A stretch of 64,000 nucleotides of DNA. It comes from Limisoma sp963601185 (GTDB lineage: Bacteria > Bacteroidota > Bacteroidia > Bacteroidales > Muribaculaceae). The notes beneath the pieces were generated by a model that was given only the letters and a program-made list of their open reading frames with translations, had not been told where the DNA came from and ran no database searches. Location: assembly GCA_963601185.1 (NCBI GenBank), contig CAVCEE010000007.1, positions 59,798 through 123,797 of the forward strand, given 5' to 3'. This document shows, one piece after another, positions 8,243 to 17,548 of the stretch (positions are counted from its first letter, which is position 1; each line of letters begins with the position of its first letter). Made by a program: the position numbers and the translations under genes.

Positions 8243-10603
8243 ATGAACAAAATCTTATTTACTTTGATGCTCTCCGTGTCGGTGTGCGGCATAGCCCTCG
8301 CCGATACCCTGAGCGGTTGCGTAACGGAAGCCGACGGAAAACCTGTGGAGTTTGCCACGGTGGCAGTCATGCAAGGCGAAGCCGACAAAGGAGGCGCAGT
8401 GACCGACAGCCTCGGATACTACAAAATTGAATTGCCGAAAGGCTCTTACACGGTGCGCTTCTCGCTTATAGGCTACGATGCCAAGGATATGGCGGTAAGC
8501 GTCAGCGGCGCAACCACACTCGATGCCACACTCACTGCCAATGCCGTGGCTCTGAAAGGCGTTGAGGTGAAGGCTTCAGCCATCCGCCGTCTGCCCGACC
8601 GCTATGTAGTGAGGGTAGAGGATATGCCGAGTGCTATCGGTAAGGATGGCAAGGACCTGCTTAAAACCGCCCCGGGCGTGTGGATTGACGACAACAAAAT
8701 CTCCATCAACGGCAAGTCGGGAACGAAAGTCTACGTCAACGACCGCGAACTGCGGCTCAGTCACGACCAGTTGCTCTCCTACCTGCAGTCGCTGAAGGCA
8801 GAGGACGTCAGCCGTGTGGAAGTGATACCGCAGTCGGGCGCAGAGTACAGCGCCGACAATTCTGCCGGCATCATCAAGATTGTGCTCAAACGCAACCGTG
8901 CCGACGGCGTGATGGGCAGCGTGGGTGTTTCTTCCGACAATAGCAGCACTCAGCACGACATAAACCCTACGGCATCGCTCAACATCAAGAACGGCAAGTG
9001 GTCGTACAACCTTTCGGGCAAATTCTGCTATACTTTCCTCAACGATGCCAATTCCGAAAACCGCACCGATTATGCCTCAGGCATCAGTTACCAGTCCAAG
9101 ACCCATACCGCCCAAGGCAAGGATGTGGACGGCAGTGGAGAGGTAGGCATCTTCTTCGACCCCGACTACAGAAACTCCTTTGCGTTGGAGTTGAGCCACT
9201 GGCAGGACCGGAATCCAGTAACAACATCGACTAACTCCACATTCGGTGACCGCACGATAACCGGCGAGTATGTGTCACGGTCACGGTCGCTGTATTTCGA
9301 CGGCACTTTCAACTATGTGCACCGTCTCGACTCCATCGGCTCGCTGATGAAGGTGATAGCCAACTTCAACCGCTCGCGCAATCGCAGCCTTCACGACAAC
9401 AGTCGCCACGACGTGCTTGGTGCGCTGGCAACCGACTCGTTGTCACACAGCCGTGAGAGTTCGATCTACGACGTGGTGAATATCAGTTATGACTTCGACA
9501 AGATGTTTAACCAGAAATGGAATATGTCGGTAGGTGCGAAATATACGCTCAACCGTATGGACAACGACGCAAACTACCACTATCTGAAGGACGGCAGTTG
9601 GGTGACTCCCGAAGGACGTGACTATGATGTGTTGTATAAGGAAAACATCTACGGCGTGTATGCCAAAGCGTCGGGCAAGTTCGGCAAGTTTATGACCACC
9701 GTCGGCTTGCGCGGCGAGTACACCGCCACCCACAGCCGGGGCGGACTCGTGTCGCAGCACTATTTCGACCTGTTCCCGAACGCCAACCTCACGTGGATGA
9801 TGAACGCCAACGGTTCCAACACCCTCACGCTTCAGTATTCGCGCAACATCGCGCGTCCGTCGTTCTGGTCGCTGAACCCGATGCGCCACCAGACGTCCGA
9901 CATTTTCTACCAGACCGGTAACCCCAACCTTAAGCCTTCGTACAGCAACAACATCAGCCTCACGGCAACGATGAAGTACCAGTATTCGCTTACGTTGTTT
10001 GCCAACATCAACAAAGACGGCATCATGCAAGGCACGATGGCGGATGAGACCAATCCCGACAACGTGTTGTTTACCTCGGTCAATGCCGACAATACATATA
10101 TGTATGGAGCATCGCTCTATCTCCCAGTTCAGATAAAGGATTGGTGGACGGTGACAGGTAGCCTGACGTATCTGATTAACGGCGAGCGGCTGACAGCCGA
10201 TGGCGACCTTGACTACCACAGTTTCCTCAACTGCTATCTCCAGAGCGGATTTCAGTTGCCGAAGGATTTCTACTTTGAGGTGTCGTATTTCGGAATGTCG
10301 CGGCTCTCGATGGGCGAGATGCGCCTCAAGCCACAGCACTACCTCAATGTGAGCCTCAAGAAGTCGTTCTGCAAGAAACGCTGGACAGTGTCAGTGGACG
10401 CCAACAACATTCTCAGCCAGAAACTCAACTTCCAACTCGTGTCGGCTGCCGGATATGTCTCCTCCGACACCTACAAGAACCCCATATCGTTCCGTTGCTC
10501 GGTGCGCTACAACTTCAACATAGGCAGGGTGTTCCAGGCACGCAGCATCGACAAGAACTCCGACGGCTCGCGCCTCTCCAAAAAATCGGTTGGAAGTATG
10601 TAG
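8243..10603 (+). CDS. Outer-membrane beta-barrel protein with carboxypeptidase-regulatory-like domain
   Basis: I chose the ATG at 8243 because the signal peptide begins there (MNKILFTLMLSVSVCGIALA); the frame is open further upstream, but into the GntR gene. The 786-residue product has a CarboxypepD_reg-like domain (about 22-105), a plug-like segment (about 125-220) and a large C-terminal barrel that resembles the 'outer membrane beta-barrel family' related to TonB receptors, ending in a barrel strand region. Linked to the ABC/GntR genes, it may be the outer-membrane partner or target of that system. The cargo is unknown. The partial gene at 63372-64000 is a relative. Confidence 0.8.
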   Translation: MNKILFTLMLSVSVCGIALADTLSGCVTEADGKPVEFATVAVMQGEADKGGAVTDSLGYYKIELPKGSYTVRFSLIGYDAKDMAVSVSGATTLDATLTANAVALKGVEVKASAIRRLPDRYVVRVEDMPSAIGKDGKDLLKTAPGVWIDDNKISINGKSGTKVYVNDRELRLSHDQLLSYLQSLKAEDVSRVEVIPQSGAEYSADNSAGIIKIVLKRNRADGVMGSVGVSSDNSSTQHDINPTASLNIKNGKWSYNLSGKFCYTFLNDANSENRTDYASGISYQSKTHTAQGKDVDGSGEVGIFFDPDYRNSFALELSHWQDRNPVTTSTNSTFGDRTITGEYVSRSRSLYFDGTFNYVHRLDSIGSLMKVIANFNRSRNRSLHDNSRHDVLGALATDSLSHSRESSIYDVVNISYDFDKMFNQKWNMSVGAKYTLNRMDNDANYHYLKDGSWVTPEGRDYDVLYKENIYGVYAKASGKFGKFMTTVGLRGEYTATHSRGGLVSQHYFDLFPNANLTWMMNANGSNTLTLQYSRNIARPSFWSLNPMRHQTSDIFYQTGNPNLKPSYSNNISLTATMKYQYSLTLFANINKDGIMQGTMADETNPDNVLFTSVNADNTYMYGASLYLPVQIKDWWTVTGSLTYLINGERLTADGDLDYHSFLNCYLQSGFQLPKDFYFEVSYFGMSRLSMGEMRLKPQHYLNVSLKKSFCKKRWTVSVDANNILSQKLNFQLVSAAGYVSSDTYKNPISFRCSVRYNFNIGRVFQARSIDKNSDGSRLSKKSVGSM

Positions 10604-10620
10604 AAATCGGCTGATTACAT

Positions 10621-10628
10621 TATATTTG
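10621..10628 (+). promoter_or_regulatory. -7 box of the TraB/GumN gene
   Basis: TATATTTG ends 7 bases before the ATG at 10636, which implies an almost leaderless mRNA. I find no good -33 element at the right distance. Confidence 0.45.
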
Positions 10629-10635
10629 CAAAAAT

Positions 10636-11532
10636 ATGAAAACGACGAAAAGACTGATACTTACGATAGCCCTTGCCGCAGCCTCCGTGGCGGCGCAGGC
10701 GCAACTGCTGTGGCGCATCAGCGGCAATGGCCTTGAGCAGCCGAGTTACGTGTTCGGCACTCACCATATAGCGCCGAAGTCGATACTCGACAGCGTGCCA
10801 CAGGTGAGGCAAGTGCAGAAAGACGTCCGGCAAGTGTGCGGCGAGGTAAATATGCTCAACATGCAGCAAGCCATGCGCGCCACCGCCGAGGCTATGCTCC
10901 TCCCTTCGGACAAGTCGCTCAACGATTATTTGCCCGACGACAAGCGCAATGCGGTTGACGAGGTGCTGAAGAAATATGTAGGCGTGGGCGTGGACAACGG
11001 CGCAGTGCAGCGTATGTGTCCTGCCGCCGTAACCAACCAGATTGTGACAGCGATGGCTACCACGAAGATGACCGGCGAAGATGCCGACTTCCGCATTGAC
11101 GTGTATTTCCAGACCAAGGCCGACAAGACCGGCAAGAAAGTGGTTGCGCTGGAGACAGTTCAGCAACAACTGAAACTGCTCTTTTCGCAGACACCCTACC
11201 GACAGGCAACGATGCTGGCGTGCGTGGCTGAAAACATCGACTGGGAGGCAACGCAGATGGAGATGCTCACCGATGCCTATATGCGCCGCGACCTCGCAGC
11301 CATCGAGGAGATAAGCAACCAGGAGCAGGGCGACGACTGCGACTATAACCCCGAGGAAAAGGCAGCGCTGACCACCGACCGCAACCGCGCGTGGGTGGAG
11401 CAGATGCCGGCGATGATGGCAAGCAACCCGACACTCTTTGTGGTAGGCGTGGCGCACCTTGTGGGAGAGGAAGGACTGATAAAATTATTGACAACGGCAG
11501 GCTACAAGGTTGAGGCTGTCGACAAAAAATAG
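10636..11532 (+). CDS. TraB/GumN family protein
   Basis: A 298-residue secreted or periplasmic protein. The signal peptide covers 1 to about 22 and is followed by LLWRISG...SYVFGTHH (GxxH-type motif at 41-44). Near the C-terminus are FVVGVAHLVG and the GYKVEAV ending, both hallmarks of the TraB/GumN (PF01963) fold. Relatives include the TIKI metalloproteases, in which the two His-containing motifs bind metal, so a periplasmic peptidase role is possible. It is 6 bases from the ABC pair that follows, so the three may be co-transcribed. Confidence 0.85.
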   Translation: MKTTKRLILTIALAAASVAAQAQLLWRISGNGLEQPSYVFGTHHIAPKSILDSVPQVRQVQKDVRQVCGEVNMLNMQQAMRATAEAMLLPSDKSLNDYLPDDKRNAVDEVLKKYVGVGVDNGAVQRMCPAAVTNQIVTAMATTKMTGEDADFRIDVYFQTKADKTGKKVVALETVQQQLKLLFSQTPYRQATMLACVAENIDWEATQMEMLTDAYMRRDLAAIEEISNQEQGDDCDYNPEEKAALTTDRNRAWVEQMPAMMASNPTLFVVGVAHLVGEEGLIKLLTTAGYKVEAVDKK

Positions 11533-11538
11533 TACGCT

Positions 11539-12483
11539 ATGGGAAATCTATTGGAGGCGCACGGCATAATCAAGCGTTTTGCTGGGCATACAGCCCTCGA
11601 CGGAGTGGACATCTCAGTGAAGCCCGGACGCATTTTCGGACTTCTTGGTCCGAATGGTGCCGGCAAGACCACTCTCATCCGCATCGTGAACCGCATCACG
11701 ATGCCCGACGAGGGAGAGGTTACGTTGGGCGGCAGAAGCATGACCGATGCCGACCTTGTGCGCATAGGCTATCTGCCTGAAGAGCGCGGACTTTACAAGA
11801 AGATGAAGGTGGGCGAACAGGCTCTCTATCTTGCACGGCTCAAGGGGCTCGATAAGGTCACTGCCGCCAAGCGTCTGCGCCAATGGTTTGACAAGTTTGA
11901 CATCAATCCGTGGTGGAACAAGAAACTCGAAGAACTCTCCAAGGGCATGCAGCAAAAGGTACAGTTTGTAATCACCGTGCTCCACGAACCCGAATATCTG
12001 ATTTTCGATGAACCCTTTTCTGGCTTCGACCCCGTGAATGCCGAACTCCTCAAAAAGGAGATACTCGAACTCCGCGACAAAGGGCATACCATCATCTTTT
12101 CGACCCATAATATGAGTTCGGTGGAGGAGATTTGCGACGATATCGCCCTCATCAACCACTCTCGGGTGGAGCTCAGCGGAGCGGTGGGCGACGTGCGCTC
12201 GCAGTGGCGCAGCGGAGTGTACAGCCTCGAGACTGAAGCAGACAGGATGCTTGTAGACCATCCTGGCGTTTACCGCATTGTTGAGATGCGCCAGACGGGC
12301 GACAGTGTGAACTATACGCTTGCGAAAGCCGACGGCGTGACCAACTCCGACCTTGTGGCAACGCTGTCGCAGCAAGTGGAGATACGCTCGTTTGCCGAGC
12401 AATTGCCGTCGATGAACGACATCTTCCTCCGTGTGGTGGGAAGCAGTGATAACCCCGAAAACAAGGAAAACGATGAAAAGTAA
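11539..12483 (+). CDS. ABC transporter ATP-binding protein (NatA-like)
   Basis: A 314-residue protein: Walker A GPNGAGKTT (37-45), signature LSKGMQQK, Walker B YLIFDEPFSGFDP, plus a C-terminal DUF4162-like extension (about 215-305). This build is typical of ATPases paired with NatB-type permeases. Its last codons overlap the start of the permease gene by 11 bases, which supports coupled translation. Confidence 0.88.
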   Translation: MGNLLEAHGIIKRFAGHTALDGVDISVKPGRIFGLLGPNGAGKTTLIRIVNRITMPDEGEVTLGGRSMTDADLVRIGYLPEERGLYKKMKVGEQALYLARLKGLDKVTAAKRLRQWFDKFDINPWWNKKLEELSKGMQQKVQFVITVLHEPEYLIFDEPFSGFDPVNAELLKKEILELRDKGHTIIFSTHNMSSVEEICDDIALINHSRVELSGAVGDVRSQWRSGVYSLETEADRMLVDHPGVYRIVEMRQTGDSVNYTLAKADGVTNSDLVATLSQQVEIRSFAEQLPSMNDIFLRVVGSSDNPENKENDEK

Positions 12484-13771
12484 GTTGTGGCTGATAGTGC
12501 AGCGGGAATATGCCACCCGCGTGAAGAAAAAATCGTTTATCATCCTTACCCTCCTGATGCCGGTGCTGATGGCGGCGCTGGTGTTTGTGCCGCTCGCCCT
12601 GTCGATGATTTCCGATAGCGGACGCAAGACCGTAGCGGTGATTGACAACACTGGGCTCTATGTCAGTGCATTGAAGAGCAACGACAAATATTGCTTTGTG
12701 CCGACGGAGAAGATGACCCCGGCATTGCGCTCCGACTCTACCGACGTGTCGGCAGTGGTGATGATTACCGGCAACCTCGTCGACGACCCCAATGCGGCGG
12801 CAATCTATTCGCGCGAGGAAGTGCCTGAAGAACTCACATCGTATGTCAACGGTGCGCTCACCGAGGTGGTGCAGAGGCAGAAAGCCGAACGCTATAACAT
12901 CCCCGGTCTCAGCGACATTGTTGACGATATGCAGAAATCCGTTGAGGTGGCAACCGTGCGCTGGACAGCCGACGGCGAGCGCGAGTCGATGAGCGATGCG
13001 CTCAGTGCCGTGGGTATGGTGCTCACGATGCTCATATATATGTTTGTCATAGGCTATGGCGCGATGGTGATGCAGAGCGTGTCGGAAGAGAAGTCCAACC
13101 GCATTGTCGAACTCATGGTGTCGTCGGTCAAGCCCTTCCAGTTGTTGCTTGGCAAAATTATCGGCGTAGGACTGGTAGGCATAACGCAGATGCTTATCTG
13201 GGGCGTGCTGGTTGCTGTGATAGTGTCGGTTGGCGGAGCGGTCACCGGAGTGGCTATGTTTGCGTCCGACCCGGCTGCGATGTCGGCTGCTGTGGCAGCG
13301 CCGGCGGCTGATGCCGACGTGGCGACACAGTTGCTCACGTTGTTCTCCAATCTGCCGCTGATGGAAATCGGTGTGCTGTTTATCCTATACTTTGTGGGCG
13401 GCTATCTGCTCTATGCCTCGCTGCTCGCAGCATGCGGCGCAGCCGTCAACGACTCGCAGGACACTCAGCAGTTTATGTTGCCGGTGATGCTTCTGATGAT
13501 GTTTGCCTTCTATGCCGGCTTCTACAGTTCGACCAACCCTAACGGACCGATGGCGATGTGGTGCTCGTTCATACCGTTCACCTCGTCGAACGTGATGATG
13601 ATGCGAATACCGTTCGGAGTGCCGCTATGGCAGGAACTCCTGTCGGTGGCGTTGCTCTACGGCACGGCACTGGCGTTTGTCTACCTCTCGGGGCGCATCT
13701 ATCGAGTGGGCATCTTGATGTATGGTAAGAAGCCTTCGTTCAAGGATATGCTGCGCTGGCTGCGGTACTGA
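12473..13771 (+). CDS. ABC-2 type permease (NatB-like)
   Basis: The ATG at 12473 (MKSKLWLIVQREYATRVKKKSF) is preferred over an upstream in-frame ATG inside the ATPase gene. The 432-residue protein has the N-terminal transmembrane helix, a large soluble loop (about 50-180) and five or six C-terminal helices of the ABC-2 / NatB group. This group exports Na+ or small toxic solutes in other bacteria; the substrate here is not known. Confidence 0.85.
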   Translation: MKSKLWLIVQREYATRVKKKSFIILTLLMPVLMAALVFVPLALSMISDSGRKTVAVIDNTGLYVSALKSNDKYCFVPTEKMTPALRSDSTDVSAVVMITGNLVDDPNAAAIYSREEVPEELTSYVNGALTEVVQRQKAERYNIPGLSDIVDDMQKSVEVATVRWTADGERESMSDALSAVGMVLTMLIYMFVIGYGAMVMQSVSEEKSNRIVELMVSSVKPFQLLLGKIIGVGLVGITQMLIWGVLVAVIVSVGGAVTGVAMFASDPAAMSAAVAAPAADADVATQLLTLFSNLPLMEIGVLFILYFVGGYLLYASLLAACGAAVNDSQDTQQFMLPVMLLMMFAFYAGFYSSTNPNGPMAMWCSFIPFTSSNVMMMRIPFGVPLWQELLSVALLYGTALAFVYLSGRIYRVGILMYGKKPSFKDMLRWLRY

Positions 13772-14350
13772 TCAGAAGAACAGTAAGCAGACCACGTGGA
13801 ACGGAAAAAGCGTGATGGCCAACACGATGTTGACGACAATCAACTCAATCGTGCGGTCGTTGCGCTTTTTCGCTTCATCCTCCATCTGGTTGAGCCACAT
13901 CCGTCGGGCAATCAGGGCAGAACGGATGCTGAGCAGGGAGGAGAGCAGCAGAATGTAGAACGACGGACTGGTCAGGATGTCGAACGGACTCAAGAAGAAG
14001 AAAAACAGTAGGAAAATCACTGCGGCGATGACGATGGCTGCGGTGAGGTGAGTTTTTGGCGCAACATACGGCACTCGCACTATCGTCGGCTCCGTTGCTT
14101 GCTCGGAAATCGGGGCAGTAATAGGTTCGGTTGCCGGGGCTTCGGGCATTGGCGGTTGAGGCAGAGCCGGCGGCTGTTGCCGGCGAGCGATGAGGTCGGC
14201 AAGTTCGGGCAGTTGCACTGCCGGAATCCACTGCGGCAATCCCTGCCGCCACACTTTCGTCTCGGCTGCCAGTCCGTTGAGAGCCTCGCGAGGCATCGGT
14301 CCGCAAGCCTTGCCGTCCTTGATAATCCAGTATTTTCTGTAGTCAGTCAT
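13772..14350 (-). CDS. GYF-like (DUF4339) domain membrane protein
   Basis: A 192-residue protein. Residues 4-50 form a GYF_2/DUF4339 domain (YWIIKDGKACGPMPREAL...W..G..QW), followed by a Pro-rich linker (about 58-85) and two or more hydrophobic helices (about 102-140 and 168-192) with a charged segment between them. GYF_2 domains are thought to bind proline-rich peptides. The gene is convergent with the ABC permease: its stop directly abuts that gene's stop. Function unknown. Confidence 0.75.
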   Translation of the reverse strand: MTDYRKYWIIKDGKACGPMPREALNGLAAETKVWRQGLPQWIPAVQLPELADLIARRQQPPALPQPPMPEAPATEPITAPISEQATEPTIVRVPYVAPKTHLTAAIVIAAVIFLLFFFFLSPFDILTSPSFYILLLSSLLSIRSALIARRMWLNQMEDEAKKRNDRTIELIVVNIVLAITLFPFHVVCLLFF

Positions 14351-14502
14351 ATCGCACTTGTTTTGTCCGCTAAGTTAATAAAGTTGCTACAAATTATCAA
14401 AAGTGCGGCAGGGTTATGTCATAATGTTGTCCTAAATAATCCTGAACCAGATTCTATATATATTGGAAATCGGCTCAGCGAGCGGTGAGTGGTGTGTGGT
14501 GA

Positions 14503-14720
14503 GCGCGCCGTAGGTGCGCCGTATTGATAACCCCAGGCTTCAGCCTGGGGCAGGGTGAACCGAATGATTGCGCCCTGTAAGCGGCGCTGCCCACACTGTC
14601 AGAGCATCGGCTGATGCTGGCGGCACCCACTACGGGGCGCAAGTCACTGGTGGTCAACTTCCACGGGCTGAAGCCCGTGGTTAGCAACACTGCGGCCCCT
14701 CCGGGGCGCTCGTCACTTGC
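14503..14720 (+). repeat. Dispersed palindromic element, copy 2 (longest)
   Basis: It opens with GCGCGCCGTAGGTGCGCCGT and contains two perfect 8-bp palindromes: 14531-14550 (CCCCAGGC, TTCA loop) and 14661-14680 (CCACGGGC, TGAA loop). The segment around 14568-14610 (GATTGCGCCCTGTAAGCGGC) recurs at 33881. It ends with GGGGCGCTCGTCACTTGC, similar to the ends near 43702 and 61835. Confidence 0.8.
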
Positions 14721-14925
14721 CGGGGATGGGTGGCGGAAAATTTGAAAAATGGTTGATGTGAGCAAAATATTGGTAAATATTGGGGTTGGGGCAAAAAATA
14801 TGATATATATCATTTGTAGGCTATCCCGATTGCCATAATTTTGCCACATACTTGTCGATTGAGGCACTGAATAGGTATGAAATTTTAGAGAGACGTAATT
14901 TTTTTTGAAAAAAATCCGCGAAAAA

Positions 14926-14956
14926 TTTGTGGGTTCAAAAAAAAGCCGTACCTTTG
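14926..14956 (+). promoter_or_regulatory. Promoter of tRNA-Val
   Basis: TTTG at 14926-14929, a 19-bp spacer and TACCTTTG at 14949-14956. This is an excellent match to the Bacteroidetes sigma factor consensus, 21 bases before the tRNA. Confidence 0.8.
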
Positions 14957-14976
14957 CAACGCTTTCGGAAACGAAT

Positions 14977-15054
14977 GGGTGTTTAGCTCAGCTGGTTCAG
15001 AGCATCTGCCTTACAAGCAGAGGGTCGGGGGTTCGAATCCCTCAACACCCACCA
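14977..15054 (+). tRNA. tRNA-Val (anticodon TAC)
   Basis: A complete cloverleaf: acceptor GGGTGTT/AACACCC, D-arm GCTC/GAGC, anticodon arm TCTGC-CTTACAA-GCAGA with anticodon TAC, and T-arm GGGGG-TTCGAAT-CCCTC (one G-T pair). Discriminator A and an encoded CCA (15052-15054) follow. It reads GTA and related Val codons. Confidence 0.97.
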
Positions 15055-15091
15055 AGAGGAAATCGACAGAAGTCGGTTTCCTCTTTTTTTA
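15055..15091 (+). terminator. Terminator between tRNA-Val and the TolC gene
   Basis: A 13-bp stem (15055-15067 with 15072-15084, one T-G pair), AGAA loop and T7 directly after the CCA of the tRNA. Only 21 bases separate it from the TolC start, so the efflux operon may depend on read-through. Confidence 0.88.
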
Positions 15092-15112
15092 TACTCTAAC
15101 TATTTTACATTG

Positions 15113-16480
15113 ATGAGAAAATCATTCAGGTCCATTGCGCTTGCAGGCTTGATGTCGATGGTTGCGACCTCGGCACAAGCGACAGTAACGCTGACCCTCG
15201 ACGACGCCGTGCGCGTTGCTTTGTCGGAAAACCCCACAGTGCGTGTTGCCGACAGCGAAATCACAAAACAGGAGTATGCCAAGAAAGGCACTCTGTCTAA
15301 CCTTATGCCACAGGTGAATTTCTCGGCTGGCTACGACCGCACGCTGAAGAAGCAGGTGATGTATATGGGCGATATGGGTGGCGCTGGCGGAAGTGACGCC
15401 GGTGCAGCCTCGGCATTTAGCGACGGCATCGAGGTGGGTCTCAACAACACATGGTCGGCAGGCTTCTCTCTGGCACTGCCGCTAATCAACGCCCAGTTGT
15501 GGAAACAGTTGAGCATCTCCTCCGACGAGGTGGAACTGGCAGTGGAAAAATCGCGCCAGTCGCGCCAGTCGATGGTGTCGCAGGTGCGTCAGGCCTACTA
15601 CGCCGTGCTGCTTGCCCAGGCGAGCCACAACGCCCTTCAGGAAAACTACGACAACGCAAAGAAGAAATACACCGACATTGAGCAGAAATACCGTCAGGGA
15701 CTGTCGTCGGAATATGACCTTATCCGTGCCGACGTGGCAGTGAAAAACGTTGAGCCGAGTCTGCTCGATGCCGACAATTCCATCGTGCTTGCCAAGTGGC
15801 GGCTCAAAGCCCTCACCGGCATGGACCTCGACACCGAAATCGACTGCGTAGGGTCGCTCGACGACTATGCCGGCAAACTTTGCGAAAACTATATGCGCAT
15901 CGACACCACGATGCTCGCCGGCAACTCCGACCTGCGCCAACTCGACCTGCAGCAGACTCAGTTGCAGAAGACTCGCGACGTGGCAAAGGCGGCGTACTAT
16001 CCCTCGCTCAACCTGTCGTTTGCCTATCAGTGGAGCGCAATGTCGGACGACTATAAGTTCAAGGACTACAAATGGAATCCGTATTCCACTGTCGGACTGA
16101 CACTCACCATCCCAATTTTCTCGGGCGGCTCGCGCTACAGCACCCTGAAGCAAACCAACGTGCAGATCAACCAGTTGCAACTCACCCGACTCAACACCGA
16201 GCGCAACCTTATGGTAGGCATACGCCAGTATGTGGACCAGATGCGCACGAGCATCCAGCAGTACCAGTCGTCGGAGAAGAGTGTGGCGCAGGCGCGCAAG
16301 GGCTACGACATCGCCGTGAAGCGTTACGACACCGGCGCGGGCACGCTGCTTGAGGTCAACGACTCCCAGTTGGCTCTCACACAGTCGCAACTTAACAGCA
16401 GTCAAGCCATCTACACCTTCCTTGTGGCTCAGGCACAACTCGATGAGACACTCGGAACGGAATACACTACCGAAAAATAA
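15113..16480 (+). CDS. TolC-family outer-membrane efflux protein
   Basis: The ATG at 15113 follows a TTG that would add only one residue. The 455-residue protein has a signal peptide (1 to about 25) and the two OEP repeats of the TolC family (about 30-220 and 235-445), with the usual long helical heptads (YDNAKKKYTDIEQKYRQGL...DLIRADVAV and the parallel SEKSVAQARKGYDIAVKRYDTGAGTLLEVNDSQ). It forms the outer-membrane channel for the adaptor and RND pump that follow. Confidence 0.92.
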   Translation: MRKSFRSIALAGLMSMVATSAQATVTLTLDDAVRVALSENPTVRVADSEITKQEYAKKGTLSNLMPQVNFSAGYDRTLKKQVMYMGDMGGAGGSDAGAASAFSDGIEVGLNNTWSAGFSLALPLINAQLWKQLSISSDEVELAVEKSRQSRQSMVSQVRQAYYAVLLAQASHNALQENYDNAKKKYTDIEQKYRQGLSSEYDLIRADVAVKNVEPSLLDADNSIVLAKWRLKALTGMDLDTEIDCVGSLDDYAGKLCENYMRIDTTMLAGNSDLRQLDLQQTQLQKTRDVAKAAYYPSLNLSFAYQWSAMSDDYKFKDYKWNPYSTVGLTLTIPIFSGGSRYSTLKQTNVQINQLQLTRLNTERNLMVGIRQYVDQMRTSIQQYQSSEKSVAQARKGYDIAVKRYDTGAGTLLEVNDSQLALTQSQLNSSQAIYTFLVAQAQLDETLGTEYTTEK

Positions 16481-16492
16481 AACAATACCCCA

Positions 16493-17524
16493 ATGAATAT
16501 CAAGTCAATAAGCACTATCGCAATGGCGGCAGCCCTGGCGCTTGCCGTGACCGCATGCTCTGGCGGCAACAAGACAAGCGAGGAGAAGAGCGACAAGGAA
16601 GAGGCTGTAAAGGTGGAAGTGGCGAAGACCGACTACCGCGAAGTCAGCCAGGTGAACACGTTTACCGGCACCGTTGAGGCCGACGTGACCAACAATATCG
16701 CCCCTCAGTCGGCGGCGCGCATTCGCAAGGTCTACGTTGAGGTAGGCCAGCACGTGTCGGCAGGACAGAAACTCGCCGATATGGACCCAGCCAACCTCGA
16801 CCAGGTACGCCTTCAGATGGAGAACAACAAGATTGAATACGATCGCGTGAATGAACTCTACAAAATCGGCGGATGCTCAAAGTCGGAACTCGACGCCAAG
16901 CAGACTGCCTACGACATTTCGCGCCGCAACTATGAGAACCTTGCGGAGAACACTCGGCTCATCAGCCCGATCAGCGGCATCGTGTCGGCGCGCAACTACG
17001 ACAGCGGCGACATGTACAGCGGCACAAACCCAATCTTTGTGGTTGAGAAGATTCGCCCGGTGAAGATGAAGGTAAACGTGTCGGAAGCCTTGTTCACAAA
17101 AATCAAGAAAGGCATGAACGTTGACTTCACCCTCGATGTCTACGGCGACGAAGTGTTTACCGGCAAGGTCAACATTATCTATCCTACGGTCGACCCGTCG
17201 AGCCGCACCTTCACCGTCGAACTCCTTGTGCCTAACAACGACGAGCGAGTGCGCCCGGGAATGTATGCCCGCGCCACCATCAACCACGGCACGGCGATGC
17301 GCGTGGTGGTGCCCGACCGCGCCGTGCAGAAACTCGTGGGCTCGGGCGACCGCTATGTCTATGTGGTTAAGGACGGCAAGGCCGAATACCGCAAGGTGGA
17401 ACTCGGTCAGCGACTCGGCACAGAGTATGAAATCATTAGCGGCATCAGCCGTGACGAGACTGTAGTGGTAGCCGGACAAACCAAGTTGAAGAACGGCTCG
17501 AAAGTCAGCATCGTAAAGAAATAA
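16493..17524 (+). CDS. RND efflux periplasmic adaptor (membrane fusion) lipoprotein
   Basis: A 343-residue lipoprotein with lipobox VTAC (Cys22). It shows the adaptor layout: first beta-barrel strand and lipoyl half (about 55-95), a short helical hairpin (about 97-145), second lipoyl half (LISPISGIVSARNYDSGDMY), beta-barrel (about 185-255) and membrane-proximal domain (about 260-343). It lies 12 bases after TolC and 24 bases before the pump, and joins the two in a tripartite complex. Confidence 0.92.
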   Translation: MNIKSISTIAMAAALALAVTACSGGNKTSEEKSDKEEAVKVEVAKTDYREVSQVNTFTGTVEADVTNNIAPQSAARIRKVYVEVGQHVSAGQKLADMDPANLDQVRLQMENNKIEYDRVNELYKIGGCSKSELDAKQTAYDISRRNYENLAENTRLISPISGIVSARNYDSGDMYSGTNPIFVVEKIRPVKMKVNVSEALFTKIKKGMNVDFTLDVYGDEVFTGKVNIIYPTVDPSSRTFTVELLVPNNDERVRPGMYARATINHGTAMRVVVPDRAVQKLVGSGDRYVYVVKDGKAEYRKVELGQRLGTEYEIISGISRDETVVVAGQTKLKNGSKVSIVKK

Positions 17525-17548
17525 TTCCCCACCAATCAATATCAAGCA

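Larger units (their letters stand above)
14351..14976. other. Intergenic region with full-length dispersed element and the tRNA promoter
   Basis: About 625 bp with no supported gene. It contains the longest copy of the dispersed palindromic repeat (14503-14720) and the promoter of tRNA-Val. The rest is AT-rich and shows nothing I recognise. Confidence 0.6.
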
